The notes under the pieces are model-generated. The model had not been told where the DNA came from and ran no database searches. It was given only the letters and a program-made list of their open reading frames with translations. The translations under genes were made by a program, and so were the position numbers. Shown in pieces: positions 24,690 to 34,412 of a stretch of 36,687 bases of DNA; position 1 is the first letter of the stretch, and each line of letters begins with the position of its first letter. The stretch lies in contig CAOKJJ010000029.1 in NCBI GenBank assembly GCA_948468465.1, positions 1 to 36,687 of the forward strand. Direction: 5' to 3'. This DNA is from an uncultured Eubacterium sp. (lineage in GTDB: Bacteria; Bacillota_A; Clostridia; Lachnospirales; Lachnospiraceae).

Positions 24690-25276
24690 CGAATCTTGCC
24701 TCTGATCCTCTGCAGTGCATTATCCACCGCTTTCGGCGTCTTTCCCATATGCTCCGCAATTTGATGATAGTTCATTCCATCCAGATACAGCACAAGCACC
24801 TGATGCTCCATGGGGCTTAACCGCTCGCTGGCTTGTTTCAGCAGCAGCCTGATCGTTTCCTGACTGATAAATAATGTCTCCGGGTCTGACGTCTGGGGAT
24901 GACTGCCTGTTTCCAGATACGCGCCGTCTTTTTCCTGCCTGGCATCCAACGGTATATACGTATTGAGGGGCGCATGTTTTTTACGCTGAGAAGCTTCTAC
25001 CGCTGTATACATTTGACGATTGATACACAGCTCTGCAAAATGATAAAAAGACACCTCTTTATCCGCCCGGTAATCTTGAATCGCTTTAAACAGCCCTATC
25101 ATACCCTCCTGAATCAGGTCTTCTGTCTCGCCGCCGATCAAATAGAGGGCATTTGCCCGCTTGCGCACCAGATTTTTATATTTTTCCATCAAATAGTCCA
25201 TGACATTCGTCTGTCCATTCCGCAGCTGTTCGATCAGATGTTCGTCTGTTATATCCTTGTATTTATCCTGTTCCAT
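24686..25276 (-). CDS. sigH: RNA polymerase sigma factor SigH (Spo0H type)
   Basis: A 196-residue sigma-70 family factor. Region 2 is visible as DYLMEKYKNLVRKRANALYL, IGGETEDLIQEGMIGLFKAI and FAELCINRQMYTAV, very close to Bacillus Spo0H. Region 4 is LSPMEHQVLVLYLDGMNYHQI and KTPKAVDNALQRIRGKIR. In Firmicutes it directs early sporulation or competence genes. The position after rlmB, cysS and mrnC is the conserved sigH neighbourhood. AGGAG precedes the ATG by five bases. The stop codon is supplied by an inserted mini-element: the copy of the flank on the other side implies an ancestral TGA at the same codon, so the protein was unaltered. Confidence 0.95.
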   Translation of the reverse strand: MEQDKYKDITDEHLIEQLRNGQTNVMDYLMEKYKNLVRKRANALYLIGGETEDLIQEGMIGLFKAIQDYRADKEVSFYHFAELCINRQMYTAVEASQRKKHAPLNTYIPLDARQEKDGAYLETGSHPQTSDPETLFISQETIRLLLKQASERLSPMEHQVLVLYLDGMNYHQIAEHMGKTPKAVDNALQRIRGKIR

Positions 25277-25288
25277 ATAGCTCCTGTT

Positions 25289-26056
25289 TCACTGCATTCT
25301 CTGTCTGACAATTTCATAAGCAAGAACGGCTGCGGCAGCCGATGCATTTAAAGAGCCTATCTCACCCTTCATAGGAATCGAAACGTTAAAGTCGCACTGT
25401 TCTTTCACAAGCCTGCTGACTCCTTCTCCTTCATTTCCAATGACAAGGCCGATCGGTCCGGTCAGATTCTTCCCATACACCAACTCTCCATCCAGATCGG
25501 CGCAGACAAACCAGATTCCATGTGTTTTCAGTTCTTTGATTGTCTGACTCAGATTTGTTACTTTTGCAACCGGTGTATAATTGACCGCTCCCGCAGACGC
25601 TTTTGCGACAGTCGCCGTCAGTCCGGATGCATGCCGTTTTGGAATAATGACGCCGTGTGCGCCTGCCAGATTTGCCGTTCTTATAACCGCTCCCAGATTA
25701 TGCGGATCTTCAATGCTGTCCAGCATAATAATAAACGGATCTTCGCCCGTTTTTTCTGCTTTTGCAAGTATATCCTCAACTGACGCATATGCATATGCTG
25801 ATGCTACGGCAATGACTCCCTGATGTTTTTTTGTCTCAGACATCCGGTTCAGCCGTTCTTTATCTACAAAATGAATGACCGTGTTTTTTTTCTTCGCTTC
25901 CCTCAAAATAGTCTGTACCGGCCCATCCTTGCATCCATCCAGCAAAAACAGACGGTCAATCGTTTTACCGCCGCGAAACGCTTCCAGAACAGCATTTCTG
26001 CCTTCTATCTTTGATAAGGACGCATCAGTGTCAGGATCGTATGTTGTTCTCTGCAT
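25289..26056 (-). CDS. rlmB: 23S rRNA (guanosine-2'-O-)-methyltransferase RlmB
   Basis: SPOUT-class methyltransferase of 255 residues acting on 23S rRNA G2251 in its best-studied relatives. The N-terminal RNA-binding part reads KIEGRNAVLEAFRGG. The knotted C-terminal domain carries LDSIEDPHNLGAVIRTA, IGNEGEGVSRLV and IPMKGEIGSLNASAAAAV. GAGG stands before the ATG. It lies 12 bases ahead of sigH and 51 after mrnC, the same order as in Bacillus. Confidence 0.95.
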   Translation of the reverse strand: MQRTTYDPDTDASLSKIEGRNAVLEAFRGGKTIDRLFLLDGCKDGPVQTILREAKKKNTVIHFVDKERLNRMSETKKHQGVIAVASAYAYASVEDILAKAEKTGEDPFIIMLDSIEDPHNLGAVIRTANLAGAHGVIIPKRHASGLTATVAKASAGAVNYTPVAKVTNLSQTIKELKTHGIWFVCADLDGELVYGKNLTGPIGLVIGNEGEGVSRLVKEQCDFNVSIPMKGEIGSLNASAAAAVLAYEIVRQRMQ

Positions 26057-26107
26057 ATTCTGTTCCTCTTTTTTTGATCTCTGTTAATTCTAACCTTTCA
26101 TCGGATT

Positions 26108-26596
26108 TTACTCATAACGATTGCGTGTTTCCGTGCCGGTATGTTCCTTTGGCGTATAACCCTGCACAGCGATTCTTACAAGCTCCAGTAACCGCTGCAT
26201 ACTGCCGTTCAGATATAAATACCCCATCAGCGCTTCAAATCCCGTTGCTCTGCGGTAATCATTCACAGATGCGTGTTTCGCCGTTGTGTATGACTTGGCA
26301 TTTCGTCCCCGCCTGTAAATACGCAGTTCATCCTCTAAAAGCAGCGGCAGCAGCGTTTCGATCATTTCAGACTGTGCCTGCGCCTTTGCAAAGCGGCTGG
26401 CCTGCTGATGCAGTTTGTTCACCTGACGGTTTCCCTGTCCGACTACGACCGAACGGATGATGAGTTCATATATCGCGTCTCCGATATAAGCAAGCGCCAG
26501 CGGCGAATAGGTCTGCAGATCCTGTTGTTCCAATGCAAACTCTTTTCTGATATATGCATCTAAATCATAGGTCGTCTCTGTTTGCTGATCATGCAC
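26108..26596 (-). CDS. mrnC: Mini-ribonuclease III
   Basis: A dimeric RNase III-like nuclease without the double-strand-binding domain, which matures the ends of 23S rRNA in Bacillus. The 162 residues include the catalytic-domain signature [18 protein letters not shown], then [20 protein letters not shown] and [12 protein letters not shown]. The start codon is GTG, overlapping the end of cysS by eight bases, with AAGGAG 12 bases ahead. It always neighbours cysS in Firmicutes, as here. Confidence 0.95.
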   Translation of the reverse strand: MHDQQTETTYDLDAYIRKEFALEQQDLQTYSPLALAYIGDAIYELIIRSVVVGQGNRQVNKLHQQASRFAKAQAQSEMIETLLPLLLEDELRIYRRGRNAKSYTTAKHASVNDYRRATGFEALMGYLYLNGSMQRLLELVRIAVQGYTPKEHTGTETRNRYE

Positions 26597-28049
26597 GTTT
26601 CCACGTAACTCCTTCTCTTGTATCTTTTAAGATAATGCCTTTTGCCGCCAGTTCATCCCGAATCTGGTCTGCCTTTGCAAAATCTTTGTTTTTCCTCGCT
26701 TCCTGCCGTTTTTGTATCAGTTTTTCGATATCGGCATCCAATACCTCTTCTTTCTGTTCGATCTGAATGCCAAGCACATCACACAGCGTTTTTAATCTGT
26801 CATAAAGTTTTTGCAGATATGCTTTGGTACATTGCGCTGATATATTTGTATTGATATATTTCACAAGCTCAAACACAGCTGATACCGCATCAGCCGTGTT
26901 GCAGTCATCTTCCATCGCAGCTTCAAACTTGTTCCGGAACTGGTCGGAGCCGGCAAGCAATGCTTCTTCCTCCGCGGTCATTGCCTCTGCTGCCGCTGTT
27001 TCTTCCTGATTGGAAGCTTTTTCCTGATTGGAAACTTTTTCATGATTAGAAGCTTTCTGTAGTCTTGTAATCGTTTCCGCCGCGGTGCATATTCGTTCCA
27101 ATCCGCTTTTTGCCGCTTCCATCAACTCCGCGCTGAAATTCAGCGGACTTCTGTAATGTGCGCTCAGCATAAAAAACCGCAGTACCTGCAGATCATACTT
27201 TTGCGCGATATCACGTACGGTAAAAAAATTGCCCAGTGATTTTGACATTTTCTGATTATCAATATTTAAAAATCCATTATGCATCCAATAATGTGCAAAT
27301 TCCTTGCCACTGGCCGCTTCCGACTGGGCGATCTCATTTTCATGATGCGGAAAAATCAGATCTTCTCCTCCGGCATGAATATCAATCGTATCACCCAAAT
27401 ATTTTTTGGACATCACAGAGCATTCAATATGCCATCCCGGACGGCCTTCTCCCCATGGTGATTTCCAGGCAGGTTCTCCTTCTTTTTTCGGCTTCCAGAG
27501 TACAAAATCAAACGGTTCTTCTTTTAAATCTCCCGTTACTTTAATATCACGGTGCCCGGCCTGCAGATCTTCCAGATTTTTATGCGACAGCTTCCCATAT
27601 GAAGCAAATTTACTTGTTCTGTAATAAACCGTACCATCCGCTGCCGCATATGCATATCCTTTTTCAATCAAAGTGGAGATCATTTCGATCATGCCGTCGA
27701 TCTCCTCGGTTGCCAGCGGATGCACGGTAGCCGGAAGAATATTCATATCCTGCATATCCTTCTTGCATTCTGCAATATAGCGCGTGGAAATTTCACTCGC
27801 CTTGGCGCCTTCCTCCTGCGCTTTTTTGATGATCTTATCATCCACATCCGTAAAATTTGTTACATACCGAACCTCATAGCCTTTATATTCCATATATCTG
27901 CGAAAAGTGTCAAACACGATCATCGGTCTGGCATTTCCAATATGGATCAGATTATAAACGGTCGGGCCGCATACATACATCCGTACTTTTCCTTCTTCGA
28001 TTGGCGTAAATATTTCTTTCTGTCTCGTTAATGTGTTATAAATTTTCAT
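26589..28049 (-). CDS. cysS: Cysteinyl-tRNA synthetase
   Basis: Charges tRNA-Cys in the cytoplasm. From the ATG with GGAGAGG seven bases ahead it has 486 residues; a longer open frame upstream overlaps ispF and is not used. HIGN lies at 36-39 and KMSKS at 266-270. Zinc ligands are C27, C209, H234 and E238. The C-terminal DALR-type region contains an unusual low-complexity insert at 331-348: three hexapeptides of form K(A/V)SN(H/Q)E, followed by an Ala/Glu-rich stretch. The insert lies in the linker after the catalytic domain, so it should not disturb charging. Downstream mrnC overlaps its stop. Confidence 0.97.
   Translation of the reverse strand: MKIYNTLTRQKEIFTPIEEGKVRMYVCGPTVYNLIHIGNARPMIVFDTFRRYMEYKGYEVRYVTNFTDVDDKIIKKAQEEGAKASEISTRYIAECKKDMQDMNILPATVHPLATEEIDGMIEMISTLIEKGYAYAAADGTVYYRTSKFASYGKLSHKNLEDLQAGHRDIKVTGDLKEEPFDFVLWKPKKEGEPAWKSPWGEGRPGWHIECSVMSKKYLGDTIDIHAGGEDLIFPHHENEIAQSEAASGKEFAHYWMHNGFLNIDNQKMSKSLGNFFTVRDIAQKYDLQVLRFFMLSAHYRSPLNFSAELMEAAKSGLERICTAAETITRLQKASNHEKVSNQEKASNQEETAAAEAMTAEEEALLAGSDQFRNKFEAAMEDDCNTADAVSAVFELVKYINTNISAQCTKAYLQKLYDRLKTLCDVLGIQIEQKEEVLDADIEKLIQKRQEARKNKDFAKADQIRDELAAKGIILKDTREGVTWKRA
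27003..27056. repeat. Three 18-bp tandem repeats inside cysS
   Basis: TTCCTGATTGGAAGCTTT and two near copies (one and two differences) in frame, giving three hexapeptides in the protein. In-frame length keeps the gene intact; the unit number may vary between strains. Confidence 0.9.
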
Positions 28050-28071
28050 TGTCATTCCTCTCCAAACATCT

Positions 28072-28629
28072 TTATGATACGCCCTGCTGCTTCGGACAGC
28101 CGCCGCAGCCGCCGCACGTCCCATCATCAGACGCAGCCACCGCAAAGCTTCCTTCATACATGGAAGAAAGCATACATACAGCATATGCCGCAATTCCCTG
28201 TTTTGTTCCGGTAAATCCAAGCCCTTCTTCTGTAGTCGCTTTTATATTCACCTGGTTCTTTTGTATATGAAGCGTATCTGACACATTCTGTTCCATTTGA
28301 GTAATATATGGCCGCAGCTTTGGCTGCTGTGCTACAATCGTAACATCTATGTTTTCAATCACATACTGCTCTTTTTCCAGTAAAACGCGCACATGCTCCA
28401 GCAGCTTCATACTGCTGATGCCGGCATATGCTTCCTCTGTATCCGGGAAATGCCTGCCAATATCCCCAAGCGCTGCGGCTCCCAGCAAAGCGTCCATCAG
28501 CGCATGTACTGCCACATCCGCGTCTGAATGTCCTAAAAGCCCCATTTCATACGGGATTTCCACACCGCCGAGTATCAGGCTGCGCCCCTTTGTCAGTTTG
28601 TGAACATCATATCCCATTCCTACACGCAT
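28072..28629 (-). CDS. ispF: 2-C-methyl-D-erythritol 2,4-cyclodiphosphate synthase with Cys tail
   Basis: Fifth step of the non-mevalonate isoprenoid pathway, a trimer with zinc. Zinc ligands D8, H10 and H42 are in place in GYDVHKL and [20 protein letters not shown] and the closing [11 protein letters not shown] are family signatures. The core ends near residue 157; this protein goes on to 185 with a tail containing [11 protein letters not shown], so C172, C175 and C178 form CxxCxxC. The start is the ATG with AGGA ahead; an in-frame TTG two codons earlier is unlikely. It ends 22 bases before cysS. Confidence 0.95.
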   Translation of the reverse strand: MRVGMGYDVHKLTKGRSLILGGVEIPYEMGLLGHSDADVAVHALMDALLGAAALGDIGRHFPDTEEAYAGISSMKLLEHVRVLLEKEQYVIENIDVTIVAQQPKLRPYITQMEQNVSDTLHIQKNQVNIKATTEEGLGFTGTKQGIAAYAVCMLSSMYEGSFAVAASDDGTCGGCGGCPKQQGVS

Positions 28630-28680
28630 ACACAATTCCTGTCCTTTCTGCTGTCCTTAGGTGCATGCACTGCACACATT

Positions 28681-29670
28681 TTATTTCATATATTGATCCA
28701 CATTGCTGCTGTCAACTTTTTCAAACGGCACCCAGACATATTTGCCGTCTTCCGAGATTCCTTCCACTTCCTTTGCAGATTCCCCCGCAGCAAGCGCCGC
28801 TGCCACTTCTACCGCTGCCTGCCCCTGGCCGCTGCCTGGCTGATATACGGTAAAAGCCATCTCTCCGTTTTTGATCGCCTCGCATCCGTCCGCAGTTGCG
28901 TCTACGCCAAGAATCATCATGCTGCCCGGATCTTTTCCGGCCTTTTTACACGCGTTTATCACGCCTAACGCCATGGCATCATTGTTGCAAATGACGCAGT
29001 CCGCTTCACGTCCTGTGCGTAAAAACACATCAAACATCTTCTCAGCCTTTTCTTCTGACCAGTCCGCTTCGTCTTCAAATACGTAATTGATTGTTTTTCC
29101 GCTCGCCTCCAGTGTCCTTTTTATCCCTTTGGTACGTCCTTTGGTTGCCGAATGCTCATTTGGCCCCTTGATCAGCACTACGTTAATTTCGCTTTTGGAA
29201 GCCAGCTTATCAAGTACATACTGTGCCTGAAACTCGCCTGCCATAGCATCACTGGAACCTACATACATATATGCGTCTTTTTCCAGATTTTTATCATTTG
29301 GACAGCTGTTGACAAATATAATAGGAAGGCCAGGCGCGCTTGCCTTTAATTCCACTGCTGTGTCCACATCTATAGCTCCGCACAATATAGCGCTGTAGCC
29401 GTCCGCGGCTGCTTTCTGGATCTGTTCGACCTGATTTTCAATTACGTTTTCCGCATCCACCACTTCCAGCTGAATCCCTTTCGCCTGCGCTGCCTGCTCC
29501 GCACCGCCCGCCAGTGTCAGGCGAAACGTATCCATCTGGCTGATCGTCATCAGCATTTTCATCCCTTTGGCAGAGTCACCGCCTGATTTTCCGCATCCGC
29601 ACGCAATCACCGCCGTGCCAAGGCAGACAGCTAATGCGTGTGCAATTCTTTTTTTCTGATCCGCATTCAT
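28681..29670 (-). CDS. Sugar-type periplasmic-binding lipoprotein coupled to a chemoreceptor
   Basis: A 329-residue RbsB-type (type-1 fold) binding protein. The signal peptide ends VIACGC, with C24 the likely lipidated residue (C26 is an alternative). The sequence has [56 protein letters not shown] and [10 protein letters not shown], all typical of sugar or AI-2-like ligand binders. Its ATG overlaps the TGA of the chemoreceptor gene (ATGA), with GGAGG ahead. No permease or ATPase follows. It therefore looks like a dedicated sensing protein that delivers ligand to the receptor, or part of a transport system encoded elsewhere. The ligand is unknown. Confidence 0.9.
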   Translation of the reverse strand: MNADQKKRIAHALAVCLGTAVIACGCGKSGGDSAKGMKMLMTISQMDTFRLTLAGGAEQAAQAKGIQLEVVDAENVIENQVEQIQKAAADGYSAILCGAIDVDTAVELKASAPGLPIIFVNSCPNDKNLEKDAYMYVGSSDAMAGEFQAQYVLDKLASKSEINVVLIKGPNEHSATKGRTKGIKRTLEASGKTINYVFEDEADWSEEKAEKMFDVFLRTGREADCVICNNDAMALGVINACKKAGKDPGSMMILGVDATADGCEAIKNGEMAFTVYQPGSGQGQAAVEVAAALAAGESAKEVEGISEDGKYVWVPFEKVDSSNVDQYMK

Positions 29671-31661
29671 CCTATGTCCTCCCCAATCTTAAAGATTTCA
29701 ACCTGATGCGCCAGTTCCATAGCTGAATCTGTCAGTTCTTTCGCGCCGCTTGCCACTGACTCACTGTTGCCTGTAATATGATTTGCCTGTTCCACCATCG
29801 TATCAGAAGATGCCAGTATTTCTTCTGAGCTTGCGGCCTGTTCCTGTGATATCGCGGCAACATTGCTGGCAACTCCGTCTACCTGTTCCACCTGGTCGAT
29901 CATCTGCTGTACCAGGCCATTGACTTTATCAATATTCTCAAAAATATGGTCAAATGTCTGCAATGCACCGTTTACAAGCTCACTGCTGCTGTTAATGCTC
30001 TTTGCGCTGTCACTCGCCTGCGAAACCGCGTCTTTGACCAGTCCGTTAATCTCGCTGATCAGTTTTTCAATATTATGCACAGAATCCGCACTCGTCTGCG
30101 CCAGCTGTCCGATCTGCGTCGCCACGACTGCAAATCCGCGTCCTGCCTCTCCGGCTCTTGCCGCTTCGATCGTGGCATTTAAGGAAAGCAGATTCGTCTC
30201 ATCAGCAATATTCCCAATCACATTCGTAATATTCGTAATTTCTTCAGATGCATGTCCGACTTTGTCAATTGCTTCCTGTAATTTCATGACAGATTCATTG
30301 ATATCCTGCATCGCGCTGCTCACATTCTGCATATCTGCTTTTCCTTTTTGCGATACATCAACCGTTTCCTTCATCTTGTCATTTACCTGAACGCTGTTTT
30401 CCCTTGTGTCCGCTACTACAAGCGCGAGCGTTGTAGCGTTCTGCGCGATCTCATTGACAGATATCGACAGCTGTTCCACTGTTTCATTTAATTCCCGCAT
30501 AGACGCGCTCTGCAGTTTGGACGCGTCATACATCTGCCCGGACACATCGTTGCTGTTATCCGCCTGTGTCTGCAGCTTGCCGGATACCCCGTGAATCGAC
30601 GCGATCATACTGCGCATCGTAGCCGCGTATTTTTCCATACAGCGTCCCATTACACCGATCTCATCCCGGCTGCGCGTTTTGATATGCACGGTAAAATCTC
30701 CATCCGTCATAGCCATAATTGCCTTTGTAAGTGTCTTTACCGGCTTGATGACAACATAAACAACACGTTCAATGATAACCGCCAGCAGCAATACACTGAT
30801 AACGCCAATTATAATCATTGCCGTACGGATATTATCTACATCCTTATAAACAACTTTTACCGGAATATATGACACGAGAATCCAGTCTGTTCCCGCGACT
30901 TCTTCAAAAGCCGCCATATTTCCATCAATCTGCACCGTGCTGAAATCTTCTTCCCTCAGCTTTTTTGCCACATCCTGCAAAAATATGTCCTTTGATTCAT
31001 CCAGTTTGACAGACAGCATGCTGCTGTCCCGGTGCGCCAGTATCGACATGTCCGTACTGTTGACAAGAAACGCCTGTGCCTGTTCCATGCTTACAAGGCT
31101 GCTGACAATGATACTGATTTTTTGCAGCGATAAATCCGCGGAAATTACTTTCATCTTTCCGCTGCGGTCATTTAAAATCCCGCAGGCGCTGATCACCGCT
31201 TCCCCGGCCTCATTGGTATATGCATCTGTAAATCCCATATTGATACGGGTGATGCCCTGCTGATACCAGACGGTCTGCGTTGGATTGCTCTCTGTTTTTT
31301 CAGATCCTGCCGCTGTCATCATCTTGCCGTCCGCATCTGCTACATACAGTCCCTGCGGATAATTATCATTATAGTTATAATATCCGTCTAACAGCAGCTG
31401 CAGCTGCTCATCGGAAAGCCCCATCGTCTCAATGCTCTGCTTCACAGCCCCCAATCCGGACAAATTCTTTTCCAGCCATGCCTCGATCTCGCTGACCTGA
31501 TTTTCCACAGATGTACTGAGCAGATTTTCAGAAGACTCTTTCATCGTCGTACGTGAAATCACATACGATATTCCTACCAGAACAACGACTATCACAATGA
31601 CAACCGGTAAGATAATTCCAAGCAGCTTTGTCCGGATAGAAATAATTTTCTCCTGTTTCAT
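29667..31661 (-). CDS. Methyl-accepting chemotaxis protein with dCache-like sensor
   Basis: Membrane chemoreceptor of 664 residues. Helix 1 spans about 15-34, an extracellular sensor about 36-280 of the double-Cache type ([40 protein letters not shown]), helix 2 about 281-305, then HAMP ([20 protein letters not shown]). The signalling rod follows, with the conserved tip [20 protein letters not shown] at 487-504 and [15 protein letters not shown]. Its end overlaps the binding-protein gene by four bases. It signals to CheA through CheW; neither is in the window. The ATG has GGGAGGG ahead. Confidence 0.94.
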   Translation of the reverse strand: MKQEKIISIRTKLLGIILPVVIVIVVVLVGISYVISRTTMKESSENLLSTSVENQVSEIEAWLEKNLSGLGAVKQSIETMGLSDEQLQLLLDGYYNYNDNYPQGLYVADADGKMMTAAGSEKTESNPTQTVWYQQGITRINMGFTDAYTNEAGEAVISACGILNDRSGKMKVISADLSLQKISIIVSSLVSMEQAQAFLVNSTDMSILAHRDSSMLSVKLDESKDIFLQDVAKKLREEDFSTVQIDGNMAAFEEVAGTDWILVSYIPVKVVYKDVDNIRTAMIIIGVISVLLLAVIIERVVYVVIKPVKTLTKAIMAMTDGDFTVHIKTRSRDEIGVMGRCMEKYAATMRSMIASIHGVSGKLQTQADNSNDVSGQMYDASKLQSASMRELNETVEQLSISVNEIAQNATTLALVVADTRENSVQVNDKMKETVDVSQKGKADMQNVSSAMQDINESVMKLQEAIDKVGHASEEITNITNVIGNIADETNLLSLNATIEAARAGEAGRGFAVVATQIGQLAQTSADSVHNIEKLISEINGLVKDAVSQASDSAKSINSSSELVNGALQTFDHIFENIDKVNGLVQQMIDQVEQVDGVASNVAAISQEQAASSEEILASSDTMVEQANHITGNSESVASGAKELTDSAMELAHQVEIFKIGEDIG

Positions 31662-31762
31662 TTATGATCCCTCCCCCAAAAATTACAATGATATAGCTAT
31701 TTTACCACATTTTTCACAGAAAGAAAATATATATATTTTTTTCTTTCAGATTCAGAAAGTAC

Positions 31763-31791
31763 TTGATTTTTCTCAGTCTCTGTTGTAGAGT
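31763..31791 (+). promoter_or_regulatory. Promoter of the lysA-like gene
   Basis: TTGATT, 17 bases, TAGAGT. A mini-element now lies in the leader between this promoter and the start codon. Confidence 0.5.
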
Positions 31792-31841
31792 ATTTTTGTT
31801 ATATACAGTAATTTCCACAGCATTAAAATAAGAAACGGATA

Positions 31842-31872
31842 GTAACAGTTCAGGGATGATCTGAACTGTTGC
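31842..31872. mobile_element. 31-bp palindromic mini-element, copy 4
   Basis: GTAACAGTTCAG, GGATGAT, CTGAACTGTTGC: 12-base arms with one mismatch. Perfect 8-base flanks AACGGATA at 31834-31841 and 31873-31880. It lies about 30 bases before the ribosome site of the decarboxylase gene. The arms could form a hairpin in that leader. Confidence 0.9.
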
Positions 31873-31911
31873 AACGGATACGATTGATTTGGATAAAAGG
31901 AGACGATTGAC

Positions 31912-33195
31912 ATGAAAAAAGAACCGTTTGTAACAAACGAACAGCTTAAGGAGATTGTAAAGCAGTTTCCAACACCGTTCCATTTGTATGACGAAAAAGG
32001 GATCCGTGCAAATGTGCAGGCAGTAAGAGAAGCATTTTCCTGGAACAAAGGGTACCGGGAATATTTTGCAGTAAAGGCAGAGCCAAATCCGTTTATTATT
32101 AATATTCTAAAAGAATACGGCTGCGGCTGTGACTGTTCTTCCCTGACAGAGCTGATGCTGTCGGACGCGCTTGGAATCCGCGGGGAAAATATCATGTTCT
32201 CTTCCAATGAGACACCGGCGCAGGAATTTCAGTTTGCAGACAAGCTGGGTGCGATTATCAATCTGGATGACATTACGCATATTGATTTTCTGGAACAGAC
32301 GATTGGAAAAATACCGGAAACGATCAGCTGCCGTTACAATCCCGGCGGTGAATATAAAGTCAGCAACCGCATTATGGATCATCCGCAGGACGCAAAATAT
32401 GGGTTTACAAAAGAACAGCTGTTTGAAGGATATCGGATCTTAAAGCAAAAAGGCGCAAAGCGTTTTGGGCTGCATTCCTTTCTTGTCAGCAATACGGTTA
32501 CTAATGATTACTATCCGAAGCTGGCAAAAACGCTGTTTGAGCTTGCGGTAGAAATCAAAGAAACACTGGGCATTACGATCAGCTTTATTAACTTGTCAGG
32601 CGGTGTGGGTGTCGCTTATGAACCAAAAGATCAGCCAAATGATATCCGCGTCATCGGAGAAGGCGTCCACAAAGTATTTGATGAGGTATTAGTTCCGGCA
32701 GGGCTTGGCGATACTGCGATTTATACGGAAATGGGACGTTTTATGACAGGCCCTTACGGCTGTCTTGTCACAACCGCTATCCATGAAAAACATACGTACA
32801 AAGAATATATCGGTGTCGACGCCTGCGCGGCAAATCTTATGCGCCCGGCGATGTACGGCGCTTATCATCACATTACCGTAATGGGTAAGGAAGATGCGCC
32901 ATGTGATCATAAATATGATATTGTAGGTTCGTTATGTGAAAACAATGATAAATTCGCGATCGACCGTATGCTGCCGCAAATAGAAAAAGGCGATCTGCTG
33001 GTCATTCATGATACAGGCGCGCACGGCTTTTCCATGGGATATAATTATAATGGCAGGCTATGGTCAGCGGAAATACTGTTAAAAGAGGATGGTACAGCGG
33101 CTTTAATCCGCAGGGCACAGACTCCGAAAGATTATTTTGCAACCTTTGACTGTTTTGATATATTAAAAAACATGAAATATCCTGAACTGTCATAA
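31912..33195 (+). CDS. lysA: Diaminopimelate decarboxylase family protein
   Basis: PLP enzyme of fold type III, 427 residues, most likely making lysine from meso-diaminopimelate. FHLYDEKGIRANV opens the barrel, K55 in YFAVKAEPNP binds PLP, GSLCENNDKFA gives the catalytic Cys, and IHDTGAHGFSMGYNYNGR closes the site. AAAAGGAG precedes the ATG. The sequence is somewhat unlike classical LysA (for example NLSGGVGVAYEP in place of the usual glycine loop), so a related amino-acid decarboxylase is possible. A bidirectional terminator separates it from the converging regulator gene. Confidence 0.85.
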   Translation: MKKEPFVTNEQLKEIVKQFPTPFHLYDEKGIRANVQAVREAFSWNKGYREYFAVKAEPNPFIINILKEYGCGCDCSSLTELMLSDALGIRGENIMFSSNETPAQEFQFADKLGAIINLDDITHIDFLEQTIGKIPETISCRYNPGGEYKVSNRIMDHPQDAKYGFTKEQLFEGYRILKQKGAKRFGLHSFLVSNTVTNDYYPKLAKTLFELAVEIKETLGITISFINLSGGVGVAYEPKDQPNDIRVIGEGVHKVFDEVLVPAGLGDTAIYTEMGRFMTGPYGCLVTTAIHEKHTYKEYIGVDACAANLMRPAMYGAYHHITVMGKEDAPCDHKYDIVGSLCENNDKFAIDRMLPQIEKGDLLVIHDTGAHGFSMGYNYNGRLWSAEILLKEDGTAALIRRAQTPKDYFATFDCFDILKNMKYPELS

Positions 33196-33210
33196 CATAT
33201 TATCCTAACA

Positions 33211-33249
33211 AAAACTGCCTGTCTCACGATTTTCACAGGCAGTTTTTTT
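33211..33249. terminator. Bidirectional terminator between lysA and cdaR-like genes
   Basis: AAAACTGCCTGT and ACAGGCAGTTTT form a perfect 12-bp stem with a 12-base loop. T runs follow on the plus strand (TTTTTTT) and on the minus strand (the AAAA at the left end). Confidence 0.9.
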
Positions 33250-33258
33250 CCGCCGTCC

Positions 33259-34347
33259 CTAACATGAGTTTCTCACATGGGCCAAAATCATCATGGCCAG
33301 CTTAAAGGTCATTGCATCTTCAAATTTGCGGATATCCAGCCCAAGCCGTTTTTCCAGTCTCTCCAGCCGGTATACCAGTGTATTCCGGTGCAGGTACAGC
33401 TGTCTGGCTGTTTCGGAAATATTCAGATTATTTTCATAAAATATCCGTATCGTATGCTGCGTTTCTTCGTCTAAATCATCCGGCAGATTCCTGCCAAATA
33501 CTTCATATAAAAAGGTGCTGCACAGATCCTTCGGAAGCTCTGCGATCAGCCGTCCAAGGCCGAGCTTATCATAGGCAATCGTATCCTGTTCCGCAAAAAA
33601 AGTATGCCGGATACGCAGCGCAGTGAAAGCTTCCTGATAAAGTCCCGCAAGCTGCGCGAAGCTGTCAGCCGTTGTACTGTAGCCGATATGCGTCTGTACA
33701 AGCGCCTCCGCACGAAGCGTATCGACCAAAGTCTGGGCAAAGCGTTTCAGGCTGGAAGAAATATTGGAAACATCTTTCATGAGCAGCAGATGGTTCTCAT
33801 CCAGTTCACAGCACAGGTCCCGTTTATGCCCTGCAAACGCCTGTTCCAGCAGCTGATAAGCATAAGAATCTGTAAAACCATCCTCACATTCAATGACAAA
33901 CGCAGCCCATGTAGCCGCAGACAGCTTTAGCTTCTTAATTTGCCGATTCAGTTCGGAAGCAGTCAGGGAGCCGTTGACAAGGCTGCGCACAAAACTGGCT
34001 TTCGTTATGGATTCTTCCTGCGATTCCAGCAAATATCTGAGCTGGCAGACAGTCAGCCGTCCAATCGTAAAAGAATCCGGTGCATAATTCAGGACAAGCA
34101 GCACATAAGAAAGGATACCGGAACTGAACACTTTAAAATAATGGAACATGCCCAATGACTGGCTGTCTACATTCGAACGAATAAATTCCAAAATGCTGCC
34201 AGCCAGATCTGACATTGTATCTGCGAACGTATTTGCCGCATTGGTATGGAAACACGAAGCGGCGCAAGTTCCCTCCGCATCATATAAGATCATGGGAATC
34301 TGCGAAATTTCTGTAACTTCTTCAAGCATTGCCTGTAATTTCTTCAT
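33259..34347 (-). CDS. PucR/CdaR-type transcriptional regulator
   Basis: Regulator of 362 residues with a C-terminal PucR helix-turn-helix (FYENNLNISETARQLYLHRN, then TLVYRLERLEKRLGLDIRKF). The middle has a GGDEF-like fold typical of CdaR proteins (HIGYSTTADSFAQLAGLYQE). The N-terminus may be a sensor for a sugar acid or metabolite. GGGGG precedes the ATG. It is a one-gene unit behind a promoter overlapped by an inverted repeat, so it may control itself. The target genes are unknown. Confidence 0.85.
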   Translation of the reverse strand: MKKLQAMLEEVTEISQIPMILYDAEGTCAASCFHTNAANTFADTMSDLAGSILEFIRSNVDSQSLGMFHYFKVFSSGILSYVLLVLNYAPDSFTIGRLTVCQLRYLLESQEESITKASFVRSLVNGSLTASELNRQIKKLKLSAATWAAFVIECEDGFTDSYAYQLLEQAFAGHKRDLCCELDENHLLLMKDVSNISSSLKRFAQTLVDTLRAEALVQTHIGYSTTADSFAQLAGLYQEAFTALRIRHTFFAEQDTIAYDKLGLGRLIAELPKDLCSTFLYEVFGRNLPDDLDEETQHTIRIFYENNLNISETARQLYLHRNTLVYRLERLEKRLGLDIRKFEDAMTFKLAMMILAHVRNSC

Positions 34348-34383
34348 AAAATTGCCCCCGCTTCCAAATCATAAACTGTATGT

Positions 34384-34412
34384 ATTATACCACAAATAAG
34401 AAAGGAAGCCAA
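34384..34412 (-). promoter_or_regulatory. Promoter of the CdaR-like gene
   Basis: On the minus strand TTGGCT, 17 bases, TATAAT, about 30 bases ahead of the start codon. Confidence 0.7.

Noticed and set aside
28050..28220. Longer cysS start overlapping ispF
   Set aside because: The added 57 residues have no synthetase character and no ribosome site, while the internal ATG has GGAGAGG and matches the family start.
33182..33196. CTGAACTGTCATAAC at the end of the lysA-like gene resembles the mini-element end
   Set aside because: It is explained by the last codons of the protein, has no partner arm and no flanking duplication.
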